A stretch of DNA of 64,000 nt from positions 20,878,001 to 20,942,000 of the forward strand of contig NC_079382.1 in the NCBI RefSeq assembly GCF_021018895.1. Reading direction: 5' to 3'. The translations under genes and the position numbers were made by a program. Source of the stretch: Seriola aureovittata (taxonomy: Eukaryota > Chordata > Actinopteri > Carangiformes > Carangidae). The notes beneath the pieces were generated by a model. It was not told where the DNA came from. It was given only the letters and a program-made list of their open reading frames with translations, and searched no databases. Below, piece after piece: positions 12,891 to 24,125 of the stretch. Positions within the stretch are counted from its first letter, which is position 1. Every line of letters begins with the position of its first letter.

Positions 12891-13769
12891 ACGGGGATGT
12901 TTGCATAGACATCTTCATGTACTCATCACCAATAAAAAATTTTTTTTTAAAAACCATTATGACACCCAGTCAGAGTCACTTAGAAGTCATAATCATATGC
13001 ATGCAATATACACTATTTTCTTACACATGATGAATGGCCAGCAATTTATTACCATGCCCAACGATAACATTACACCACACTACATTTAGCTTTATTACTA
13101 TGATTGCAAAATGAATTGAAAGCATTTAACAGGCAGTCGGTGTCCGATCTCATCACACACTGACTGTATAAAAGAGCTACTCCAGTGGTTTAGTAGCAGA
13201 CTGGAATGAAGTTGGAGGATGGATGGAGCAAAGGCACAGAATGTAGTCCGTAGTACGGCAACTCGATACGGCAGGTCAAAGATAAAACGATGTCTGCTAA
13301 AAGCCAGATACTTTCAAACTCCATTGCTGTGTCTTAAATCGGACACTTCAGTCAGTACTCACATGTAGTACTCTGTGTACACAGTATAAACACTACTGTG
13401 TGAATTTCAAGGGAATCCCTTCACCTTTGGCACAAATGCCTGCACTTTTTAGCCATAACTCAAGACTTCACACTGCAAATATGACTAAATGTCACACATA
13501 TGGTTCATATTTTATAGGATAAACAGGGATGTAACCTGGAACTAGTCTGAGTGGCGGAGGCATACGACCGCAAGGCCGTAATTCTAGTTATAAATTATTT
13601 GCCTTCGAGCCCACGTTCAAACAACCCTGATGACATCACCAGGGATAGTTTTTCAGTCTTAAAGTCAGTCTGAATTTAATGAGTAAAGGTGAATAAGACT
13701 GAAAAGCAATCCAGACATGCTCATGAGCTGTTCCCACTGCTGTCTACTTCTTGTATTAACCATCTGATT

Positions 13770-13815
13770 TTGACCTGCACCACAGCACTAAGATATGATT
13801 AGACGAGTGCCAGAA

Positions 13816-13884
<69 letters not shown>

Positions 13885-13910
13885 GGGATAGTAAATGAAG
13901 CTGGACTGAA
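13770..13910 (+). repeat. Local duplicate, copy B, expanded by (CA)n
   Basis: It shares ACCTGCACCACA, AAGATATGATTAGA and GGGATAGTAAATGAAGCTG with copy A at 12,810-12,890. About 65 bp of CA repeat separates the two halves. Confidence 0.7.
13818..13882. repeat. (CA)n microsatellite
   Basis: About 32 uninterrupted CA units inside local duplicate copy B. Confidence 0.97.
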
Positions 13911-16900
13911 TTTCTTAGTGATTTTATGGTGATATTTGGATTTTAAAAAATGCCAAGTGGGAAAATGCTTTTCCATCTCATAACATGAAAACTGAGAAAA
14001 AGCAATTCACTGCTCAGCCACTCTACAATTCATACACAGATAACACCTGAATCCTTTGTGAAGCACTTCACTTCGTTGCCTGTTGGTTCAGAAGTTCGCA
14101 GTGAGCACGCTCTTCACGGTTGTAGTTGATGCAGCTGCAGACGCCCCGATGACTCGGCCCGTGGCAGCCTCTCTTGTTTGAGGTCTGAATGTACAGCTGC
14201 TCTGTTCAGTAAAGCGGAGCAGGGGCTTCTTCGGCCAGCCACTATCTCAAATGCAGCAGCAGCTAATTAGTCTGACAGCCTTAAGATTCCAGACAGACCG
14301 ACTGGCAGCTTAGCAACAGCGCTGTAAAAATACCAACTCATTGTCCCTGCAAATTAAAAGCTTTTAAGACTTAGAGATACAAACGTATTAGATTAAAGTA
14401 ACAAAAATTAAAGCTGCACTTCTTAATATTTTCGATCTCAAAAGTGGGTCAAATAATTAAGTGTAATGAGAAAGGCGTCTCCCAACTCATATTAACATCT
14501 TTCAGCTTTATGTTTCAGCAACTTCACTGTTTAAGGTTGAGTGTCACCTGTCAACTGTCGACAGGTAGGGTTAGCAACTAGCTGAAGAACAACGCACCTT
14601 TGACCTCATCGCATCAGTATTACTGCGCCAAACGAAATTTGCTTAATGCTCGCTTAAAACAGAATCATTGTACTGGTAAGTTAGCATCAGAGCTAACATT
14701 TTTCAAAGCAAACTAAGCTAGTTCCCACCTTAAGTTTGCACCCACAAAAATCCTCTGTTGAATCTGATATCTGTGTTAGTTGGTAACCAAAAATATGAAC
14801 GACTATGTACCTGGCTGGTAATATATAGAGGTACAGGAAACCAACCCTTTAATTTTGCGACACTCCCTTCCTCTCTCCGTCAGTCTCATTTTCCATCCTC
14901 GCTCAGGATTCAGGTGTAACTCTGGGGGAACAATACGGGGACAGAGTGTGTGCGGCTCTTGAAATATTTTCAGCGCAGTCACTTCCACACTTAGTGCCCA
15001 CTCACTTCATTATCTTGCGGGTGGCCCTCTCTCACCGTGCACTCAGGTCTATCTTCATCCAGCTGCCAACTCCATCTTGCACCTCTGATGTGCGGGGCCG
15101 ACATTTTCTGCATATGGAACTGCCCGTTTCTATTTATACAAGGTGTTTATCTTCGCCAGGCTCCCAGCTTTATTCCTACCTGCAATTAGTTGCCAGGTTT
15201 GAAATGGTTCGCCCTTTAATTTCACGACTGCTTCTGGCAAGAGGAAAGGGGAGGGGAAAAAAAAGAAAAAAGAAATCACAAGGTGTTCCATTTTAACATG
15301 ACCTCTGAGTGAATAATGGGGTCCTTCAAATTGGCATTCTCACACACCATACGATGCAGATTTAACATGGCTTAGCTCTCAGCAGGTCTCCTGGCAAACA
15401 GGAATGTGACGCTTCTGGGCATCGAGCATTGGTTCAGCACACTGTAAATGTGGGTGGTATTTTCTCACCAAGTATAAAAAGAGAATGTGAAATATCTTCA
15501 AACGAGCACGGAAAATAGGAAATAACAAACCTGGACGGTCGATCAATCTGTCATTTTTTTCTCCTGACCACGGATACTTGAGGGTGCTTTTATAGTGAAA
15601 GAAAAAAAAAATTACTGTGTGCTCCTTTTGAGTTCATCATTAATTTCAGCATTCCTTAACAGTGTGTCACCTGTAATTGAAAAATTGGGTGTCGGAGAGA
15701 TTGAAAACCTCCAGCAAATTATCAGCCTTGTTATTTCAAACACCTGAAGTGACGTGTTGTGGTCGTCTAGTAACGGCTGCCCTGTCTCCAGTTGTCATGT
15801 CTCACATCCAGATGAGATTTGGGACAGTTTTGTTTACACTTAATCACACGTTGACCGATCACAGTCCGTCTAGTGTCTACCGATTGCCTGCATGTGGGGC
15901 GTTTAGGGGACATCTGTAAATTGTAGCATCTGCTCATATTCTGCATGTGATGGTGGTTCTTTAATTCTTTAACTAGCATGAGCTACTATTCATAAGCTAA
16001 CGATGAGTGAAACAAATGTTTTTTTCATTTTCACGCCCCTCCATCGCACTCAGATCATTCAGTGGTTGAACTGATCAGGGATCAGATGCCGCAGCGGCTC
16101 AGTGCTCCTTGTATTTGATCACATGAATAGAAATTGCTGGTGATTTTTTTTTTTTTTCTTTGTAGCTTTAATGAGAACAATAACCCATTTCACTGTCACA
16201 GACCACGGATGTATTAAGAAAATCAAGTCAAATCTTTTAGAAGTTGCTGATAAATGATGTCGTCCTGCCTGTTGGAGCTGGAACTGTACAATTTGTAGTT
16301 TATTCAGGGATTTGGATGTAGTGATGTGAGTCGGATTTATCTGTACTTATTGATCTTAATGGTTGGAGTGATTGTTTTTGAAGCAGTAAAGCAGTGTAGC
16401 CCTGTGGGAAGACACTCCCTCCCATCTGGAAGTAATTGCGGCATCAGCTGTACAGTGTATCTGCTGTCGGCCACAAACTCCACACGGTGTTCGGCCACGC
16501 TAGCGGCAGGGCTCTATGGACAGCAATGTTGGTCTAAGGTTACATAATATAAATATTATAATTAGACAGGAGGTGGTTTGATGTGATTTTCAGTGAGGCA
16601 GCTCTGGAGATACACGTCCTGCCAGAGGCTGCTACTTGATATTAGGCTGTGAGGCAATGTTTGGCGAAGGAGCAGCGGTAAAACAGTGAATATATTTTTG
16701 TGCATCACAAACCCACTGTTGACTCTTTTTTTATGATCACAGTTCGATCCATTCGGTCCACTAACATTTGGAATCTCATTTACGTCTGTGGGAAGACAGG
16801 AAGTCAGTGGAATCGACCGCCAGACTTCCTGGATGTGCATGCTCTCCACTAGTCTGGCTGGAGAAGGACTCTGGTGTGCATGGGCCCAGAAACACAGAAG

Positions 16901-17149
16901 CGTGATGAATCCCGCGGAAAGTCTCTCAGCACATGGTGAGCAGCTTTGGAAATGAATGCAGCTACATATCAACAGGGTATCCAATTCTCCTAAATACAAC
17001 CGTGCTTGATATGCATAACGAATTGACAGACACTGACGTGTCCCACTCAGTCCTCAAGCTAAATGATGTTGATGCTAAATGCTGAAAACTGCAGAGGACA
17101 CAGCTGAAATGCTCCACTGTGCTGAACAACTAAAGAACCAAGACGTTCA

Positions 17150-17960
17150 CTTTGTTTTGAGCTAAATGCTAATGTCAACGTGCTAGCATGCTCACAATGA
17201 CAATGCTAGCATGTTGATGTTAGCATACTGTTTTCACCATCTTAGTTTAGCATGCTAACATGCGACTAATAGATCAGAGACTAATAAAGAAACAGGAAAT
17301 AAAATAAAACATCATCAGCACTAAATTAGCACCGAACACAAAGTACAGCTCACCAAGGTGTTAGATGAATTCAGATCTTGACCTTGGTGGCACTAGATGA
17401 TCAAACCGAAGTTATAGCGATTCATCCAGAGGGGAACATGAATCTCAGATCTCAGAACCACAGACGTTACTCTGGTGCTGTAGCAGGAGGAAAAGTCATT
17501 TGATCAACAAAGTAGGATTCATCCTCTGGAGACCAAGAATGTTTATATGAAGATTTTTTTTTTTGCCAATCCATATAATGGATGTTCATTTATTTCATAA
17601 TTGAAGCTTTGACTTGTGATACATCAGATTTATATCATAGATTAAGAATTTGACCTGATGATGGCGCTAGATGAAAAAGAATCAAAGTTAAACGGGGGAT
17701 CGTGAGAGTCTGACCCCAATTTCATGACAATCCATATAGTTACTGAGATATTTCAATATCAACCAAAAATATCAACCTTTATATCGACGCTAGAAGAAAA
17801 GCCAGAGGATCCCCAAAGTCAAGAGAAGGTATCCTCTGGGCACCTTGAATATTTCAATAAAGTCATGTAAGAAAAATCCTCTGCAGACCATGAATGTCTA
17901 TACAAAATGTCATCCATCTGTTTAATGGTTGTTGAGTTGCTGTATAAGAAAAGCTGTTGT
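17150..17960 (+). repeat. Percomorph dispersed repeat ('GAGGATGAATCC' family)
   Basis: It begins with repeated GCTAGCATG/ATGTTAGCATACTG/AGCATGCTAACATGC sequence, then a series reading TTCATCCAGAGGGGAACATG, GGATTCATCCTCTGG, GACCTGATGATGGCGCTAGA and ATGACAATCCATATAG. It is inverted relative to the copy at 10,690-11,470. Confidence 0.75.
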
Positions 17961-20900
17961 CAGAGCTTGATGCAGACACTCGCAAAGCAAAAACAACTGA
18001 ACAGAGTAAGAAAAAAAAAATGTAACAACATGATTTTGTAGATATTTGTCAGCCGACGTCTCTTTGATCCACTGGAACTTAAGCTGACTATTCATCTTCC
18101 ATCAGTTAGCATGTCTAGATGGCAGGGCCGCTGGCACTCCACCCGCCAGCCGCTGATCCTCTTGATTGACTTCATGTTAGGACCCTAATTCCAGTCAACG
18201 CCACGGAGCTCCATTTCATGGGGATTAATTGTGCTTGGCATTCCAGGCAGAAGACTAAAGACTCACAAGCCCAGAATATTCTGAGCAGGTTGCTTTAAAT
18301 CCCTTTTGAGCCGGGTGCTGACTTTAATTCAATTTGAAAAACTGATAAAAGGCCGAGATTGATGAAGGCTGGATGGAATTCACTTTATTGCCATAAATTA
18401 TAGGTATTAAGGTGGCTGAGGACTGCATTTATCAGTCGTGTATTGGCTTTTAATAATATTTCAGTGGCCGAGTCTCTGGGGACGTCGTATGAATACAGCA
18501 GTGGATATTGTTAAACTCGGTGAGGGGAGGGAGAAATCAGTCCCGCGGATCTTTGGATCTTATCGCTGCACCTGTTATGTGCACATCACTGGGCCTCTCA
18601 CAGGGCCTCTGGATAATAGAAGATTTAGCATTGCATAATTGATTTCAGCTACTTTGCCCGAACCATTTCATTTAAAGCCATGAAACGTTAAAACACTGTT
18701 TGACAGACGTAAACTCGCCTTTGAGAAAAAGTTCCATAAAACCAATTCCCATATCATTCCCTCCTCTTCTCACCATTTCACTTTTATTTATTTTATTATT
18801 ATTTTTTTTTTTTTTTACATTTGCATTCTATTTGTTTATTTCTCTCCCTTGAGTTTAAAAGAGAGAAACTCATCTCTAAAGTGTTGAAGTGTGCAGAAGG
18901 CACGGTGTTGGCAGCAGCCTCCCCGTCGGGTTTCTGACGGGGGACTTGGTGGCACTGGCGGGATGTGCAGCTGACATCACTGGCATCGTCTCCTGACAAG
19001 CTCCGCATTTTAAAATAAAGGCCCAATCAGTTCTCATTGAGCCGCGGCTCACAGGTCGTGAAGAGGTCTGATGTGTCTCATTTCAGCCAAACATCATCAG
19101 CGCTGTTTGGGTCTCTGCTCCAGCAAAACATAACAAGCATATATTCACAGAAATCACAGTCATCGTCGCTCTCTATTTAAAGTCGAGCCGGAAAGTTTAT
19201 GCGTTCGGTCTTGTTGCTGTGGATTTTGCTTAAAGGAACAGTTCAACTTATTTGCTTCATCGCCATGACTTAATTGAGATTATCCAAACTGCTGCTGATG
19301 TCTTGGTACCACAGGGCAGCTTCGGAGGTTTCTGCAGAGTCCACGCCTCAGCGGGTTTGCGGCCGTGGTCATTTCCATGCTGCTGATTCTATCACTACTC
19401 CAACAGTGTCACGTCTTACCAGCTGTCAACAATGTCTTTTACCTTTTTAAACAGGAACCGTTTTCATTCACTGACAAGTTCTTTTGTTCGCTGTTAAGAT
19501 ACTCTCAATAAAACTCAACACTTCCTGCAGATGTTTCACATTAAAAGCCTACAAGGAACAGGTGGATTTACAGTTTGTCCGTTAGTATGTCTTTGCAGGA
19601 AAGTGTTATTGACAGTAAGTTATTACTGAGGGGAAATGGCTTATAAATATAAAGAAAAATATCGATGATGTTGACTTTTTCAGGTGTCTGCTGTCTGCAC
19701 CTTGACATGTACCAGCCCACACTTTAAGACTTCTGAACAAACCAACAGATATAATTTGAGACATTATTAGAAAGGCAAGATTTTATTCAAGGATTTGCTG
19801 CTGCTGTGACATTCTTTTCGATTAAGGAACAAAGTGTTGATTTATGTTCATTATCCGGCTTCTGAAATATGCCGTTCATGTACAACCTCTCTATTTTGAA
19901 GCCAGACTCTTCATAAACATCCGCCCAAACACCTCACAGTGAAGTGAGTTCATGTCAAGGACAGCCTGTTTTATCACGGTGCTTCTGCGTTGGTGCTCTG
20001 AGCTCTGCTCAACTGTATTTGTGTGGAGAGCAACCTGCCCTCTCTCCCTCTTAATCCACCTTGTGTGTTTGTCACTCTGTTTAAAGGCTGATGCAACTGG
20101 AGGATTAAAAAAACATTAGTCACTTTATACAAAAAGGTAAGATTGGATGAAATTCTGCTTTCTAACATTGATCTTTATTTCAGGAACCAAACAACTCAAA
20201 TCGCATTTAGGGATGACTGAAGGAAACATTGAACTGCTGCTGTCTGTGACTGTGAAGAGCTACACGTTATCAGGGTATCACAGGATGGTTAACACTGCAC
20301 TAATTGTCGTCTTGTAATAAGGAATTTGTTGTGGTTTGAACACTGCAGGAGTGATAAACGACAGGGAGTCTCAAATTACTCTAAGCTCTTTCACTGGGAG
20401 TAAATTCTCATCGAGCCTGTCTGGCCTTCAAACTCTGATTTGCAGTAATAAAATAAAAATTAAAAAAAGGAAGCAAAAGAAAGGGAAGGCAGGCAGCCGG
20501 GATTCTACAACTCATCTTCAAGGGTTTACCGCTGTGTTGTCACAACCGTGTCGCACGTCTGCGACGCATTGGCGGGTCTCTCAGATCACGTCTTTGAACA
20601 GTAAAACAAATTGCAAACCAACGCCGACTTGCATCAGATCTGGGGCTTTTCTCTGCAGTCTCCAAAAACTATCAGCAAGTGGAAGATCAGGGCTGAAATG
20701 TTTAACTGATGTGAGTGTTGGATTTCTGTTCATTACAAATTCATTTCTGAATTATTTTTGACAGAAAACGTGTTTTAATGTTGTTGTTTCTCATGTCGGT
20801 GTCATTTTCAGATTCAGCCTAGATATAGAAAACTATAGTGGAAGGTGTCAGTTTTATGTAATGCTGCTGGTATGATGTCACTATGACATCAGCAGGCCTT

Positions 20901-23679
20901 TTCTCAAGTCTGTTTTTGCCGAGAGCCGCACGTCACGCATCAAATGTAGGCGAGACGCCGAATCTCTAGATCACGCGACGCAGCCGCGAGGCTCTAACCC
21001 GTTAACATGTGCGGCGAAACGAAAACCAAGACGCTCCACACGCCTCGCAGCCAGATTGTTGTCATGCATTAAGTGACATGTTAAATGGATGTGCTTCATT
21101 TGCAGAAACACAGACAGATTTCAATACTTGCCAGAGATGTTTTGTGCTGCTGCAGAATTCAGATCTACACATAACATTTTTGGTTTGATGTCGGTGCTTC
21201 CTGTTTGTGCGTCCGCCAGTTTGAATGCTGTTGAGGTCTCACGTCCAGATGAGATTTAGAGAAACTCATTCATACCTTCACGTCCAGCAGGAGATGTTGT
21301 AACAAAACCATTATAAAACTTATAAAACATCACACAACAAGAATATCTGGCTTTTTAGCTGCTAAACGTTCCAGTGTTTTCACCAGCTGCTCTCTGGCTG
21401 TACCTGTCTGCTGTTGTGATGTAGTGGACAGTGGCTTTATCAAATGGTTGTTGCTGAAAAGCTGCCACCTGCTCCTGGAAATGGATGTGAGTTTGTCACG
21501 ATAAGGAACTTCTTTTTCCTTTGATCTATTTTTAATCCTGAAAATTCTTTCTTGAGTGCAGCTTTGCACAGTGGCAGATGAGAAAAGAGATCACAAATGA
21601 AACTTTTGTGCCCATCATTAATGTTTTCCTTCCAATAAAGACACCATATCGGAAAATGCTCATATCGGCCATTTTGGAAGACGTGTATCTTACATCAGCC
21701 TTTCTCAAAGAGTTGTTTAGTGTTTCTCAGACTGTCTGAAAGTGTCACAAAGCCTGGGAGCGGGTGTTGTACATGTGTTGTTTTCAATATCAAAATATCT
21801 CTGAAATAACATTTCTATAAACCTCCAAAGACTTTTCATTTCGTTAACGCACACATTATTGACAGCACAGGTTGTCATGACTCAGAAGAGTTGGTGATGG
21901 TGGTGTGTTTTCCTCTAGAGATTACAGAACACACACACACACACATGCAGTCATTGGCTCACTGTCACTGCACACTGTCATCGATGCTGTACAAGTATAT
22001 AGGGCAGCAACATAAACTGTTGGATCCATGACTATCTGCAGTTAATTAGAGCAGCGTATCCAGAGGCTGTATGTCACGTTACACGTTTCCAGCGACGGTT
22101 CACCATTGATTAAATTGATTACTAAAACGCAGAATTTGCAGCGGATAGATCTCATCATGAAAACATGTTTGAAAACTTGGAAGAGAATTAAAATAACTGC
22201 AGCACACGGTACACATTAATGCTGTGAGGCTTTTAAACACTTAGCTCGTTTAGTGTCATGCAGCACGAACTGCTAACAGTTGTAAGCACAAAAGATCCAA
22301 GGCCGAGCGTGTTCACGTTTGATAGCACCAACGTTGTGCTGCTTTTATTCGCAGCGTCTGGCTGCATCTGTTGTGAGAATGACACAGCGTGAGATGGAAA
22401 TGTTTTCAGATGTTTACAAATTGAGATGTCTGGGAGAGAAATTCTGACAGCCCAATCAGGAGGGATGTCTGGATGCAAAAGGAAGGGGGGGGGGGGGCGG
22501 GGGGTATAAAGGTTTGGCACAAAGGACAGTTCTCACAGGAACCATCATAATCTCTTTTTCTGCCTCCCCCAACCCCTGAAAGAGATTCTATAAATATATG
22601 ATGGGAGTGACAGGAGGGGGGGTGAAGGAGGGAGAAATCCAACATCTCCTCAGTCTGAAAAGTCACAAGTTGAAATGTCTGCAGCCATGAGGGAGCGAGG
22701 AGGAATGTAATGCATGTCAGTAAATTTATGTTCATTGCAACAGCAGCAATCTGCATTTCTTATCTTCTGATTACGGATTGAAACGTGGAGCACCTGGAGA
22801 TTCTGGCTGCTGCTGCTGGAAGCCTCAACCCACACAGGAATCTCAAACCTTTCATTTCACTCGCAGATTCACCCCCAGTCATTTTCAGGAATCAATTAGA
22901 GCTGGTACCGGCACTGTCCCATGTGTTAAGGGGATTAGTCGGTCACTCGCTCAGCTACATTCAGCGCCGCCTGTTCTCGCAGCTTTACATGCTGAAACAG
23001 GCTTATTTTACACACAGGCAATATGAGGCAGATACAACAGATGGTAAGTAGAGATGGCTCAAATCGAACCCACTCATCGTCCCTCCGCCGTGAACCGAAA
23101 TTCACAGAATTTATGTCTTTCTGAAATGGAGACGAGCTTGGCTGTCTCTGCAGCAGGAGCTGGAACGAGGCTGTACCTGTTTTTCAGCAGCCCGCATTTT
23201 TTATTGTGATAAATTCTTGTTGGAAAAAGGATTAGGGGATTATAGAGCAGTGACTCTTGTCTCCGAGACAGGAGGGGTCAGAAGTTCAGTGCAACCCAGG
23301 AGTGTCGGGGAGGTGGAGCTCTTTCCAAAATGGAGGCTGTGATGCTGTGCCAGAGCAACTGGGCTCACGGACAGCCAGCCAGGGCGAAGCGCTAGGCGCA
23401 TGGCAAGGAGATAAAGGCACCCTGCTGCTGGTCGATAATGAGAGAGGACTGTGGAGCAGACTGACTGTCCGGATCTCCACACATCCAGACCGGTCAGCTC
23501 AGACACACACGGGCCCTCGAGAGAAAGTCGGGCTGTTTGATTCAACTTTGACAAGAACAAATCAACATTTGTTAAACGGCAGGTTTGACAACGAAATCTG
23601 GTGCATGTCTCCGAGAGCCAGAGCAGAGCGGCAGCCACCGCCAGTCCTCTCAGGATGTGACACTCTATAGGAGAGTCTC
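17961..23679. other. Gene-free stretch with a CpG-dense patch
   Basis: No gene identified. It contains the CpG cluster at 20,920-21,052, a poly(T) run near 18,805, a short (CA)n near 21,931, a G run near 22,487, and open frames on both strands at 23,240-23,670 without recognisable product. The 18,290-18,480 segment is complex and AT-rich with homeodomain-like TTTAATTCAATTTG motifs. Confidence 0.5.
20920..21052. other. CpG-dense patch
   Basis: I count about 19 CpG dinucleotides in roughly 130 bp, against near depletion on both sides. No exon, promoter motif set or long open frame accompanies it. It could be a small CpG island, a young repeat not yet depleted by methylation, or a fragment of a GC-rich satellite. 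Confidence 0.6.
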
Positions 23680-24125
23680 CTGCTATGGCTCTTCCTTACA
23701 GCGGCAGGTGTACCAGACATTGGTTGTCATGGTTACGGTAGTAAACACACAGGCTGCACTGACAGCGGCGTACCTACCTTCATCGCCATGGTTACTGTAA
23801 TAACAGTCATGGCTTGGTTAGGTTTAGGAAAAAGAGAAAAAAAAATGATTTGGGTTAAGGTAAGTTCTTCCTCACAGTGAGCTGATCTTTGTTGTCATGG
23901 TTACAATAATAATGTGGAAACAACATAAACAGCTGCTTTCACTTGGGAATCGAACGCCTCCCTCCTCCTCCTGACGCGACTGTGTCTCTCTTCATACTTC
24001 GTCACCGCCACTTTTCCCTTCGCTCCCGTCATCATTGCTACGACCGCTAGATGTCACCTAGCAACAAAACATAACGATGATGTCATGACGACCTGCTGCA
24101 GAGACGACCTGTGGGCTCGTTCAGC
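23680..24125 (+). repeat. Dispersed repeat with 'GGTTTAGGAAAA' core, longest copy
   Basis: It contains GGCGTACCTACCTTC, GGTTAGGTTTAGGAAAAAGA, GGTTTGGGTTAA-like sequence, GCAACAAAACATAACGATG and ACCTGCTGCAGAGACGACC. These recur in order at 37,965-38,115, and the last part recurs inverted at 36,885-36,960. GTCATGGTTAC occurs several times inside. Class unknown. Confidence 0.65.

Larger units (their letters stand above)
11471..17149. other. Gene-free stretch with a local duplication and a long (CA)n
   Basis: No gene found. It holds a locally duplicated segment (12,810-12,890 and 13,770-13,905), the (CA)n at 13,818-13,882, and complex unique sequence around 12,640-12,850 and 14,080-14,290 that has the look of conserved non-coding DNA but cannot be verified here. 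The 145-residue frame at 16,562-16,999 (minus) has no recognisable domain. Confidence 0.5.

Noticed and set aside
16562..16999. 145-residue open frame on the minus strand
   Set aside because: No recognisable family, low-complexity free but unsupported; of chance length in 64 kb of vertebrate DNA.
22233..22756. Proline/serine-rich frames on the minus strand
   Set aside because: They arise from G runs and purine-rich sequence (22,480-22,630); no domain.
23240..23670. Overlapping 132- and 137-residue frames on opposite strands
   Set aside because: Dual openness reflects locally higher GC; neither frame has domains, and no splice signals define an exon.
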